The notes beneath the pieces are model-generated. The model saw only the letters and a list, made by a program, of their open reading frames with translations, did not search any database and was not told where the DNA came from. Shown one piece after another: positions 49,955 to 64,000 of a stretch of 64,000 bases of DNA. The position numbers were made by a program, and so were the translations under genes. The stretch is from Longibaculum muris (GTDB lineage: Bacteria; Bacillota_I; Bacilli_A; Erysipelotrichales; Coprobacillaceae): NCBI RefSeq assembly GCF_004343035.1, contig NZ_SMCQ01000011.1:1-64000 (forward strand), in the 5' to 3' direction. Every line of letters starts with the position of its first letter. Within the stretch, counting starts at the first letter, position 1.

Positions 49955-50403
49955 TTATTTTTTTGTCTTTCTTCAATTTCTTTAAGCATATCAATTCTGA
50001 CTTGATGTCTACCACCTTCATATTCACCGCTTAGCCAGGCATCAACAATCATCTTAGCTAATTCAATACCAACAACTCTAGCACCAAAAGCTAACATGTT
50101 TGTATTATTATGTTCTCTTGAAAGCTTCGCTGAATAAGGTTCACTACAAGTCACACAACGAATCCCATTGACTTTATTTGCAGCTAATGAAATTCCTACA
50201 CCAGTCCCACAAATAACAATTCCTTTATCCACTTCACCACTGACAACTGCATTTGCAACTGCTTCACCAGCAATTGGATAATTAAAACGCTCAGTACTAT
50301 CTGTTCCATAATTCAAAACTTCATAACCATATTTTTCTTCAATGTAACGTGTAATTTCTTTTTTATATTCTACTGCTACATGATCATTTCCAATTCCTAT
50401 TTT
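49951..50403 (-). CDS. rpiB: Ribose-5-phosphate isomerase B / allose-6-phosphate isomerase (RpiB)
   Basis: 150 residues from ATG 50403 (GAGAGAGATAAGA upstream); a reading from 50508 lies inside the previous gene. GNDHVAVEYKKEI, CGTGVGISLAANK with the catalytic Cys, and SEPYSAKLSREHNNTNMLAF closely match E. coli RpiB, which also isomerises allose-6-P to allulose-6-P. With the AlsE-like epimerase nearby this hints at allose use. Confidence 0.93.
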   Translation of the reverse strand, partial: KIGIGNDHVAVEYKKEITRYIEEKYGYEVLNYGTDSTERFNYPIAGEAVANAVVSGEVDKGIVICGTGVGISLAANKVNGIRCVTCSEPYSAKLSREHNNTNMLAFGARVVGIELAKMIVDAWLSGEYEGGRHQVRIDMLKEIEERQKNK

Positions 50404-50423
50404 CATTCTTATCTCTCTCCTAT

Positions 50424-51371
50424 CTATCTTTTTGGGGTTGCCATCTTTGCCCAAGTATAAGCTTTTCCCTTCATTGTAATAGCTAATTGATAAATGTTTT
50501 CTGGCCAAGTTCCACCACCAAAACCACCATCACCAATCGCATGAATATCTGCCCCGGTTTGTTTCATCAAAATAGCAATTTGACGAATTGTATCTTGGTC
50601 AGCAATTTCCACATTACTATCAAGAAAGCACATAACCAATGTTCCAGGTTTATAACGATGAGTAAATTCTGTGAGTTCACGAATCATTTCAACAGTAATT
50701 CCATGTCTTGAACCAGGAGCTGGTAAATCAATCACATCAGCCCCTACATCAATTAATTCTTTAATAACTTCTTTCGCATCATAATCAGCTAATGGATCTC
50801 CTAACACTTTTTCAACAATCCCATCTTCCCATTTTCCAGCAAAGATGAGCATATCTTCACCAAGAATTTCTCTTGCTTCTTTAGTTGCCAAAATGACATC
50901 CTTAATTGACGTTCCACTTCCTGGATTTCCTCCTAAAACAATGAATGAAGCCCCTAACTCTTTTGCTTTTAAAACATTTTCTTTAGAGTACATCATACTT
51001 CTCATTTCAGCCTTTTTAGGATCCATTGCCAATTCCTGATCATCTGCTTTAGGACATCCCATATAAATTCCTACTGGTTTTTCACTCACCAAAGCCTTTA
51101 ATTCTTTCAATGATAAACCTTGCATACCATTAGCCCCTTCAGGATTATCAAAATGAAAACCATTTAACATAACCATATCGCCACCAAAAGCAAACATTAA
51201 CTCAGTACTTGTACACCCATTTATTAAAATCGGATTATTAAGATATGTTTGTCCCATGATAACACGACCTTCAGATTTTAAAATCGATTCCTTTAATTGC
51301 ATTGGTGTATATTTGGCTACTTCACTTGCTTTAGCAGTAATCAATCTTGTAATACGATAATCTAATTTCAT
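50424..51371 (-). CDS. TIM-barrel protein of unknown function in a PTS cluster (DUF7916-like)
   Basis: 315 residues. No enzyme family that I can name with certainty. Visible: LINGCTSTELMFAFGGDMVM, GASFIVLGGNPGSGTS, VDVGADVIDLPAPGSRHG-like, and IHAIGDGGFGGGTWPEN, alternating strand-helix units of a phosphate-binding barrel. Homologues sit beside PTS EIIB genes and are sometimes annotated as PEP mutase-like or HAD proteins. Starts 11 nt after the EIIB gene, so likely co-expressed with the transporter. Confidence 0.6.
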   Translation of the reverse strand: MKLDYRITRLITAKASEVAKYTPMQLKESILKSEGRVIMGQTYLNNPILINGCTSTELMFAFGGDMVMLNGFHFDNPEGANGMQGLSLKELKALVSEKPVGIYMGCPKADDQELAMDPKKAEMRSMMYSKENVLKAKELGASFIVLGGNPGSGTSIKDVILATKEAREILGEDMLIFAGKWEDGIVEKVLGDPLADYDAKEVIKELIDVGADVIDLPAPGSRHGITVEMIRELTEFTHRYKPGTLVMCFLDSNVEIADQDTIRQIAILMKQTGADIHAIGDGGFGGGTWPENIYQLAITMKGKAYTWAKMATPKR

Positions 51372-51382
51372 AAGCTAGCCTC

Positions 51383-51682
51383 CTATTTATTTAACAATGC
51401 TTTTGCACGATCTAGAACCTTTTGACCATTCATCATTCCATAATCTTGCATATTGATTACTTCCACAGGTTTATCTGGATACATCTTTATAACATTTTTT
51501 AATTCAAAACGGACTTGTGGCCCTAATAAAATCACATCTGCCGCATCCCCAAATGAAGCAACTGAACTAACTGGATGAGCTTCAATATGAACATCAATAC
51601 CTTCCTTTTTGGCTGCTTCATTCATACGATTAACAAGTAAACTTGTTGACATTCCAGCAGCACATACTAATAAAATATTCAT
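51383..51682 (-). CDS. PTS lactose/cellobiose-family EIIB component
   Basis: 99 residues, ordinary EIIB length. NILLVCAAGMSTSLL carries the phospho-accepting Cys7; the P-loop and VILLGPQVRFE complete the fold. Receives phosphate from EIIA and passes it to the sugar bound by EIIC. The only EIIC in the window is 10 kb away (61203); no EIIA is seen. Confidence 0.95.
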   Translation of the reverse strand: MNILLVCAAGMSTSLLVNRMNEAAKKEGIDVHIEAHPVSSVASFGDAADVILLGPQVRFELKNVIKMYPDKPVEVINMQDYGMMNGQKVLDRAKALLNK

Positions 51683-51694
51683 TATTTATTCCTC

Positions 51695-53810
<2,116 letters not shown>

Positions 53811-53851
53811 TTATTTTCCTCCCCTAGTTAAACGATTACTCAAAGTTTTAA

Positions 53852-53876
53852 GAAATAAAGGTTTTCACCTTTATTT

Positions 53877-53877
<1 letters not shown>
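53852..53877 (-). terminator. Terminator after GH1 (4 of 5)
   Basis: GAAATAAAGGT (53852-53862) and ACCTTTATTTC (53867-53877), perfect 11 bp with a 4-nt loop, then TTAAAAC on the minus strand. Partial readthrough to the downstream operon is possible. Confidence 0.7.
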
Positions 53878-55307
<1,430 letters not shown>

Positions 55308-55335
55308 TTATCTTATAGCTTTATTGTAAAGCATG

Positions 55336-55353
55336 TGGGTAATCGTTTCCACA
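55336..55353. promoter_or_regulatory. LacI-type operator 1
   Basis: TGGGTAATCGTTTCCACA. Its last 15 bases recur at 55486-55500. On the minus strand it covers a TGGAAA -35 with TACAAT 17 bp downstream, the likely GH1 promoter. Confidence 0.75.
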
Positions 55354-55359
55354 CAAGTG

Positions 55360-55380
55360 AATGGCACACCTTGTGCCATT
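55360..55380. promoter_or_regulatory. Perfect 21-nt palindrome upstream of GH1
   Basis: AATGGCACA (55360-55368), CCT, TGTGCCATT (55372-55380). No relation to the LacI sites, so it may bind a second regulator such as a Crp- or GntR-type protein. Confidence 0.55.
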
Positions 55381-55414
55381 GTTAAGACAAGCATATATAG
55401 ACTACTGTCTTTAT

Positions 55415-55432
55415 TGAGTAAACGTTATCGCA
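55415..55432. promoter_or_regulatory. Degenerate third LacI/cre-type site
   Basis: TGAGTAAACGTTATCGCA matches operator 2 at 14 of 18 bases and also resembles a cre (CcpA) site. GAGTCA/TGACTC at 55449-55462 is a further small palindrome. Confidence 0.5.
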
Positions 55433-55482
55433 AAGATTATTTTTTATCGAGTCAAATGACTCTACCACTATTATACACAATA

Positions 55483-55536
55483 TGAGTAATCGTTTCCACA
55501 AAATGATTTGAAAATATTGCTAAAAACCTATATAAT
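55483..55536 (+). promoter_or_regulatory. lacI-family gene promoter with operator 2
   Basis: TGAGTAATCGTTTCCACA (55483-55500) abuts TTGAAA (55508-55513), 17-bp spacer, TATAAT (55531-55536). The regulator probably controls itself and the divergent GH1. Confidence 0.78.
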
Positions 55537-55555
55537 AAAGATAGGAGTGAATTTT

Positions 55556-56587
55556 ATGGATAAAAAAAGAAGCATCTCGATTAAAGAAATTGCCAAATTA
55601 GCTAATGTTTCAGTAGCTACTGTTTCAAGAGTCATTAATAATAATGGGCGTTTTTCTGAAGAAACGAGAAAAAAAGTACAAGATATTATTGATAAGTATG
55701 GTTATACAACCAATATGGCAGCTAAGAGTTTAAGGATGTCTAAATCAAAGACAGTTGGATTGATTGTTCCTAATATTGATAATGAATGGTTTTCACATTT
55801 GGTTTTAGAGATTGAAAAGTATTTCTTTGAAAAGAATTATTCGGTTTTTATATGTAATACTTCGCAAGATGAACAAAAAGAAATTGCTTATTTTAAATCT
55901 TTAGATTCAAAATTGGTTGATGGAATTATGTGTATTTCAGGAATTGAAGAAATTCCTACGGATGTTATTACACGTAATATTCCCATTGTTTGTATTGATA
56001 GAAAGCCTAAAGATCATAATAATGTTTATTATGTTGAATCTAATCATTATAGTGGTGGTTATCTAGCGACTGAAGAATTGATAAAAAAAGGCTGCAAGAA
56101 GATTGCAATTGTTTCTAGAAATAAAACATTATCAGTGAACAAACAACGTTTAGAAGGATATCGTCAAGCTTTAAAAGATTATGGATTAACAGAATATAAA
56201 GAATTACAAATATTACTTGATCCTTCTTCAGCTAACTATGAAGGTTCCAGAGAAGCTATGAATCAATTGATTAAATCTAAGATTCCTTTTGATGGTGTCT
56301 TTGCAACAAATGACTGGCGTGCTTATGGAGTTATGGTCGCATTAAGTGAAAATCATATTAATGTTCCTCATGATGTCAAAGTTATTGGTTTTGATGATAT
56401 TTCTATATCTCATTCATGTCATCCTTCCTTATCAACAATTCGCCAAGATACAGTTGGATTAGCGCAAAAAGCTTCAAGTTTATTATTAAACTTAATGAAT
56501 GATAAAGAAATTCAAATGGAAGAAAGACGTTTTATATTACCGGTTGAAGTGATTCAACGTGATTCAACTCAAAAAGACCCAGAATGA
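55556..56587 (+). CDS. LacI-family transcriptional regulator
   Basis: 343 residues from ATG 55556 (ATAGGAGTGAA upstream; a reading from 55508 starts inside the promoter). N-terminal HTH (SIKEIAKLANVSVATVSRVI) and hinge, then a periplasmic-binding-like sensor domain (VGLIVPNIDNEWFSHLV, GVFATNDWRAYGVM, VKVIGFDDISIS). Likely repressor of the divergent GH1. Confidence 0.95.
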   Translation: MDKKRSISIKEIAKLANVSVATVSRVINNNGRFSEETRKKVQDIIDKYGYTTNMAAKSLRMSKSKTVGLIVPNIDNEWFSHLVLEIEKYFFEKNYSVFICNTSQDEQKEIAYFKSLDSKLVDGIMCISGIEEIPTDVITRNIPIVCIDRKPKDHNNVYYVESNHYSGGYLATEELIKKGCKKIAIVSRNKTLSVNKQRLEGYRQALKDYGLTEYKELQILLDPSSANYEGSREAMNQLIKSKIPFDGVFATNDWRAYGVMVALSENHINVPHDVKVIGFDDISISHSCHPSLSTIRQDTVGLAQKASSLLLNLMNDKEIQMEERRFILPVEVIQRDSTQKDPE

Positions 56588-56593
56588 TGGGTC

Positions 56594-56598
<5 letters not shown>
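56574..56598. terminator. Bidirectional terminator
   Basis: AAGACCCA (56574-56581), loop GAATGA, TGGGTCTT (56588-56595), overlapping the lacI stop and the converging epimerase gene's end. Confidence 0.75.
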
Positions 56599-59967
<3,369 letters not shown>

Positions 59968-60024
59968 ATAAACACCTCCATCTTCATTTTAGATAATTTC
60001 ATTATCTTTACCATATTGTAAATC

Positions 60025-60039
60025 GTCATAATTTATGAC
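60025..60039. promoter_or_regulatory. Palindrome upstream of manA
   Basis: GTCATAATTTATGAC, a perfect inverted repeat with 7-base arms, about 60 bp before the manA start. Possible operator. Confidence 0.4.
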
Positions 60040-60081
60040 AAGTTACGCTTTGAAAATAAAATTATATTTCCTATTTATTAG

Positions 60082-60122
60082 AAAAAAGAAGTCCCTTTCA
60101 ATGAAAAGCACTTCTTTTTTTA
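60082..60122. terminator. Terminator-like hairpin between the zinc-ribbon genes and manA
   Basis: AAAAAAGAAGT (60082-60092) pairs with ACTTCTTTTTT (60110-60120); an inner CTTTC/GAAAAG stem extends it, with T-runs both ways. It lies after the zinc-ribbon gene stop (60190) on the minus strand. Confidence 0.8.
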
Positions 60123-60189
60123 ACGAACTCAGTTGTTGTTTCATATTACAGAAATGATTTTCTGTATCATTTTAGATATTTCATATTCA

Positions 60190-60666
60190 CTACATTGTAA
60201 CCAATGCAAACAATGCAACAACCGTTGTCACTCCTGCAAGAACAGTTGCTGTTGTCACAACCTTTGGTTTTACTTGATAGCGATATTGTATGTTATATAA
60301 ACGATTGACTTGACGCGATTTTGTACAATGGTAATCTGATAATAACGCAATAACAAAAATTAAAATTCGCATCCACAAACTTGTTCCAACACCCCAAGAG
60401 GAAGGCCAAGGAAAAATTCCTAATCCAAAAGCCAAAATAGCAGTTCCAATAGCCGGAATAACATATGGATTTTTTAAATCATCTAATTTCTTTTCACGTT
60501 TTCTTTTTTTTCGTTCTGCTTTTTCTTTTTTTGCTTTTTGTTCTTCATTTCTTTGAGCATATTTTTGTGCATCGCTTCTTTGTTTAACAACAACGACTGC
60601 TTCACCACAAGAATCACAGAATTTTGCTGTATCACTTAATTTTGCACCACATTTTCGACAATACAT
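60190..60666 (-). CDS. Zinc-ribbon membrane protein, unknown
   Basis: 158 residues. YCRKCGAKL and FCDSCGEAV form an N-terminal zinc ribbon, a charged helical linker (about 30-65; many Lys/Arg/Glu) follows, then about three hydrophobic segments (70-90, 95-110, 137-155). AAGGAGAGAAGTCT precedes the ATG. Paired with a second zinc-ribbon membrane protein upstream. Function unknown. Confidence 0.75.
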   Translation of the reverse strand: MYCRKCGAKLSDTAKFCDSCGEAVVVVKQRSDAQKYAQRNEEQKAKKEKAERKKRKREKKLDDLKNPYVIPAIGTAILAFGLGIFPWPSSWGVGTSLWMRILIFVIALLSDYHCTKSRQVNRLYNIQYRYQVKPKVVTTATVLAGVTTVVALFALVTM

Positions 60667-60678
60667 AGACTTCTCTCC

Positions 60679-61140
60679 TTATTTCAAAATAACTGATGTT
60701 AAATTTAACAATGCAATATATATACTCATAGCAATAGAAACTATTGCAAAGCCATAACTTCCGTTTTGTTCAAAACCTTTTTTCTTATCTTTATAATCAG
60801 TAACCAAAGACATTACGCCACAAATCATTGCCAAGACATAGAAAACAAAACTAATTATAAATACTATTTTAGTTGGTCCATCTATAGAATTAACAATAGT
60901 TCCAACAATACAATCTAAAACGATTAAAGCAAAGAGGAAAAGTATAATTCCAATTTTGCCCCAATTATTAGCTTTAGGATTAGCCTTTAAAGAAGATTGT
61001 GATTTTCTCATCTCTTTTTCAATATTCTTTTCAGCTTTCTCTAAATCCTTCATTTTTACTTTTTCAATTGGTCTACCACAATAAATACAAAATGTTGAAT
61101 CATCTGGTAAATCTTTATGACAATGTGGACATTCTTTCAT
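60679..61140 (-). CDS. Zinc-ribbon membrane protein, unknown
   Basis: 153 residues. CPHCHKDLP and FCIYCGRPI zinc ribbon, basic linker, then three hydrophobic helices (about 62-80, 88-110, 125-150). AAGGAGGAAAAAGTTT precedes the ATG. Situated between the PTS EIIC gene and the other zinc-ribbon gene in the same direction. No family recognised. Confidence 0.75.
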   Translation of the reverse strand: MKECPHCHKDLPDDSTFCIYCGRPIEKVKMKDLEKAEKNIEKEMRKSQSSLKANPKANNWGKIGIILFLFALIVLDCIVGTIVNSIDGPTKIVFIISFVFYVLAMICGVMSLVTDYKDKKKGFEQNGSYGFAIVSIAMSIYIALLNLTSVILK

Positions 61141-61170
61141 AAACTTTTTCCTCCTTGTTTTTGATACAAA

Positions 61171-61198
61171 GAAGGCTTGTTGCCCAAGCCTTCAAACA
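61171..61198 (-). terminator. EIIC terminator
   Basis: GAAGGCTTG (61171-61179), loop TTGCC, CAAGCCTTC (61185-61193), perfect 9 bp. Followed on the minus strand by TTTGT only, so moderately strong. Confidence 0.7.
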
Positions 61199-61202
61199 TA
61201 GT

Positions 61203-62537
61203 TTAAGCAGCAGCTTCTAATGCAGCTTCTTCTTCAAGTCTTTTTACTTCAGAATTTTCATATGCTTTCCAGAATGGATAGAAAATAACTAAACCAATCA
61301 AGAAGTTAATAACTACAATTAAAACTCCGCCAATTGAACCACCTGTAGACAAGTAACCTAAGATAGGTGAAGGTGTTGCCCAAGGTAAATTCATATACAT
61401 TCTTCCAATAAATCCAACTTGCGTTAAACCATATGTTAATGCAGCGGTTATCGTATGTGTTAATACAAATGGAATAGCTAAGAATGGATTTAATACAATT
61501 GGTAAACCAAACATCATTGGTTCAATAATACAGAAGATAGCTGGTGGGAAACAAATAGTAGCTAATGGTTTCAAATGTGGTAATTTCTTACTAGATTTGA
61601 ACATATAGAATAAAATTGGCCAACATGTAGATACCCACATAAATAATCTGTTTAAATTTGGAGTCCAAATATGTGGAATAGCTTGATGTGCCATGAAAGC
61701 ATCATTATTTTCTACCATCCATGTATTTGTAAACGCATTTGTTACGGCACCAACGATATTATCTCCATGAAGACCACAGATCCATAATAATGATACCAAG
61801 AAATAAGATAGTGTGTAAATAAAAATGTTGTCTGCAGCTGATAATACTGGTAATAACATATTTCCAATAAGCTCTGGAATATTAACGCCAGCTAAAGTTC
61901 TTAATCCCCAACAAATAAGTGTTGTAAATAAATATGGAATAATTGCAGAGAAACTATCAGCAATTGCAGGTGGAACTGAATCAGGTAATTTAATACGAAT
62001 GTTATGTTTGTAACATACATCAATAATATTAATTGCGATTGCAGCAGCAACAATAGCAGTAATAACCCCTGCACCACCCCAATAATTTGTAGGTAAAGCA
62101 CTGACTAATTGATTTGCATCAGTAACACCTTCAACAAATAATTTACCTACAGCGTTGTAGTTCAATAAGATGAATGCAAAGAATGCACCAACAGCACCTG
62201 TTGTTTTGTTGAAACCTTTGATTTCAGCATATTCAGATCCCATTGCGATAACCATGTAAATAGCCATAATACCCATAGATAGGTTGTTAACTAATGCAAG
62301 ATCATCTGCATATGGTCTCAAGAATGGTAACAATGCAGTTTCTGTTAAACCACCATCTGAACCTAAAAGATAAATAATTAAGAAAATCGAACCAATCATT
62401 GTGACACCGACAGCAGAAACCATCCCATTAACGATTGCTCGTACAAATGGAATCTGACCGAATTTTGTCATTGGTCCAGCGATGACATCGACTTTTGCCA
62501 TCAATTTGTCCATAAAGGACATGTTTTCGTTAGACAT
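61203..62537 (-). CDS. PTS lactose/cellobiose-family EIIC permease
   Basis: 444 residues, about ten transmembrane helices. Typical features: PFVRAIVNGMVSAVGVTMIG near residue 28, WICGLHGDNIVGAVTNAF near 250, NPFLAIPFVLTHT near 345, and WATPSPILGYLSTGG. Transports and presents the sugar for phosphorylation by EIIB. GGGAGAATTTAT precedes the ATG. Divergent from a PRD-type regulator, which probably controls it. Confidence 0.95.
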   Translation of the reverse strand: MSNENMSFMDKLMAKVDVIAGPMTKFGQIPFVRAIVNGMVSAVGVTMIGSIFLIIYLLGSDGGLTETALLPFLRPYADDLALVNNLSMGIMAIYMVIAMGSEYAEIKGFNKTTGAVGAFFAFILLNYNAVGKLFVEGVTDANQLVSALPTNYWGGAGVITAIVAAAIAINIIDVCYKHNIRIKLPDSVPPAIADSFSAIIPYLFTTLICWGLRTLAGVNIPELIGNMLLPVLSAADNIFIYTLSYFLVSLLWICGLHGDNIVGAVTNAFTNTWMVENNDAFMAHQAIPHIWTPNLNRLFMWVSTCWPILFYMFKSSKKLPHLKPLATICFPPAIFCIIEPMMFGLPIVLNPFLAIPFVLTHTITAALTYGLTQVGFIGRMYMNLPWATPSPILGYLSTGGSIGGVLIVVINFLIGLVIFYPFWKAYENSEVKRLEEEAALEAAA

Positions 62538-62572
62538 ATAAATTCTCCCTTCGTCTAGTTTTTTGAAAACGA

Positions 62573-62585
62573 GTAAACGTTTTCT
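62573..62585 (-). promoter_or_regulatory. cre-like 13-mer before EIIC
   Basis: AGAAAACGTTTAC on the minus strand, identical to the plus-strand site at 62726-62738. It lies downstream of a TGCTAAAAT extended -10, where a bound repressor would block elongation. Confidence 0.6.
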
Positions 62586-62725
62586 CTTTCTAACTTTATT
62601 TTAGCACCTCTCTTGCTTTTTTCTAGCGAATGAATCGGCATAATAAATGCCAAGTAATTGTAATTTTCAAAGAAAGTCTTTATTTTATAAGGGTTTTGAG
62701 ACATTTTGGGAAAACGATTTTTTTG

Positions 62726-62762
62726 AGAAAACGTTTACATACTTGTCGAAATTTGCTATAAT
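62726..62762 (+). promoter_or_regulatory. Promoter of the PRD regulator with overlapping cre-like site
   Basis: TTTACA (62734-62739), 17-bp spacer, TATAAT (62757-62762). AGAAAACGTTTACA (62726-62739) matches the cre consensus except at its first base and covers the -35, so CcpA-type repression is likely. Confidence 0.72.
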
Positions 62763-62785
62763 ATCATAACAAAGGGAGGGATTTT

Positions 62786-64000
62786 ATGAATTTAAACAAA
62801 AAAGAAATTGAAATCATTAAACTACTTATTTCATCTTCAAATTACATATCTTCTTATGATATAGCGACTGCAACAGGAATCAATCGACGACTTGTTAGAG
62901 ATGAGATGACTAATATTAAAACTATCTTAAAAACACTAGGTTATGAATTAATTTCTAAAACTTCTAAAGGATATATTATCGAAGGAAAATCATCACATTC
63001 CTTACAAGCCTTAGCTGATATTATTGAAGATGCAGAAAGACAGCGTGAATCAGTTTTCCCTACCCTTCCCTGGGAAAGACGAAACTATATTCAAAAAAGA
63101 TTAATTGAAGCTGATGGTTATGTAAAAATTGATGATTTAGCTGATGAACTTTTGATTAGTCGTTCTACCATTTCTAGTGATTTAAAGAAAGCTAGACATG
63201 ATATTAAAAAGTATGGTTTAACAATGAAACAAAAACCTAATTATGGAATATGTATCGTTGGTGATGAAGCGAATAAAAGAAAACCTATTTGTGATTATCA
63301 GTTTACAAATTTAAGACAATCTGAGATGTTTTATGATTATTTAAATTCGTTTATTGCAAGTGTTGATTCTTTGGAATATGGAATTTTAGAGATTATTAAA
63401 AAACATCAAGTAGAGATGTCAGATATTGCTTTATGTGATTTTCTTTTAAGTTTATCAATAAGTATTATGCGTATTTTAGCTGGACATACGATTACTCATC
63501 CTCAAGATTTAACCTTAATTGAAAGACGTAGTGAATTTGCCTGTGCACGTGATATTGCTCATTTTATTGAAGAAAAAAATCAATGTGAAATTAATGAATA
63601 TGAAATCAATCAAATTGCTATTGAGCTTATTTGTAAACGTTCATCAAAAGGAACAACCCCTAAAAATGTACCTGAGGTTGCACATCTTGTCAATGAGATC
63701 TTAGCTGAAATCTATCAACAAACATTACTCACATTTACCGATGAAAAGTTCCATACTGTTTTTACCCTTTATATTGAAGCCGCGCTTATTCGTTTAACTT
63801 ATCATGAAAAAATTAGAAATCCTCTCTATGATGAATTAAAAACAACTTATCCACTTGCTTATGAGCTTGCTCAAATCACTTCTTCAGTCATTGAAAAACA
63901 TTTACACCAATCTCTTTCAATGAGTGAATTGGCTTTCTTTGCTATTATCTTTAACACTGCTATTAATCGTAAAACAACCAACAAAAAGAAAGTCTTACTA
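62786..64000 (+). CDS. PRD-domain transcriptional regulator (BglG/LicR/MtlR-type), partial
   Basis: 405 codons run off the right edge. AAAGGGAGGGATTTT precedes the ATG. Two N-terminal helix-turn-helix domains (about 5-60 and 105-150; SYDIATATGINRRLVRDEM, KIDDLADELLISRSTISSDL) rather than a BglG RNA-binding domain, then PRD1 (about 195-300) and the start of PRD2 (310-405), with HLVNEI and HEKIRNPLYDEL. This makes it a DNA-binding activator, the LicR/MtlR type, with EIIA/EIIB-like tail probably beyond the window. Expected to control the divergent EIIC. Confidence 0.9.
   Translation, partial: MNLNKKEIEIIKLLISSSNYISSYDIATATGINRRLVRDEMTNIKTILKTLGYELISKTSKGYIIEGKSSHSLQALADIIEDAERQRESVFPTLPWERRNYIQKRLIEADGYVKIDDLADELLISRSTISSDLKKARHDIKKYGLTMKQKPNYGICIVGDEANKRKPICDYQFTNLRQSEMFYDYLNSFIASVDSLEYGILEIIKKHQVEMSDIALCDFLLSLSISIMRILAGHTITHPQDLTLIERRSEFACARDIAHFIEEKNQCEINEYEINQIAIELICKRSSKGTTPKNVPEVAHLVNEILAEIYQQTLLTFTDEKFHTVFTLYIEAALIRLTYHEKIRNPLYDELKTTYPLAYELAQITSSVIEKHLHQSLSMSELAFFAIIFNTAINRKTTNKKKVLL

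Noticed and set aside
62786-64000. BglG-type antiterminator with RNA-binding domain
   Set aside because: The N-terminus has two helix-turn-helix domains, not a CAT RNA-binding domain, and no antiterminator hairpin was found before EIIC; LicR/MtlR-type activator preferred.

Overview
The window is AT-rich DNA from a low-GC Gram-positive gut-type bacterium. Gene content and order point to the Bacillota, most likely Erysipelotrichales/Coprobacillaceae; this is an inference, since no 16S rRNA gene is present. SigA, single-chain GlyQS, Era, YbeY, RecO, the acetylase branch of diaminopimelate synthesis, LuxS, PTS systems and exosporium-like collagen proteins all fit that picture.

Layout. (1) 1-5.9 kb: a membrane-anchored GH25 lysozyme with three SH3 domains, a 970-residue surface protein (DUF218/YdcF domain, two F5/8 type C domains, FIVAR repeats) and a small XRE regulator operon. 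(2) 5.9-17.7 kb: a conserved minus-strand housekeeping block (ybeY, cdd, era, recO, ygiQ, an alpha/beta hydrolase with Asp at the nucleophile position, glyQS, dnaG, sigA, trmK, nif3-like, nudix). (3) 17.7-23.6 kb: a C39-peptidase ABC exporter without a visible peptide substrate, then dapF-dapH-deacetylase-aminotransferase, which supplies meso-DAP. (4) 23.6-27.9 kb: a 28-residue membrane peptide with its own signals, a zinc-ribbon lipoprotein, a stand-alone NrdD-C-terminus-like protein, luxS coupled to DUF2812 genes (one interrupted by a stop codon) and a PadR regulator with a palindromic operator.

(5) 28.0-32.3 kb: tRNA-His(GTG), followed by a decayed accessory region. A 33-bp imperfect copy of the tRNA 3' end lies 2.7 kb downstream (an att-like repeat). 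Two PadR-HAAS-secreted-protein cassettes face each other, both broken to different degrees. (6) 32.3-35.5 kb: a DUF4829-like lipoprotein and a lactococcin-972-type bacteriocin ABC transporter pair, preceded by a dead secreted-protein gene. (7) 35.5-39.5 kb: a GT2 glycosyltransferase beside three collagen-like (Gly-X-Thr) proteins that share a Cys-Cys-x-Pro...Asn-Cys motif, likely spore or exosporium surface proteins.

(8) 39.5-64 kb: a sugar-catabolism island with five GH1 enzymes (all with the Ser/Lys/Tyr signature of 6-phospho-beta-glycosidases), three Gfo/Idh/MocA oxidoreductases, RpiB, an AlsE-like epimerase, DeoC, DUF4867, ManA, PTS EIIB and EIIC, and RpiR, LacI and PRD-type regulators, each with visible operator-like palindromes. 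RpiB plus an AlsE-like epimerase suggests an allose-6-P to allulose-6-P to fructose-6-P route, so the substrates may be unusual beta-glycosides. A complete type I toxin-antitoxin locus of Fst architecture (toxin about 31 residues, converging antisense RNA, shared terminator, direct repeats) sits inside this island at 44.2-44.5 kb.
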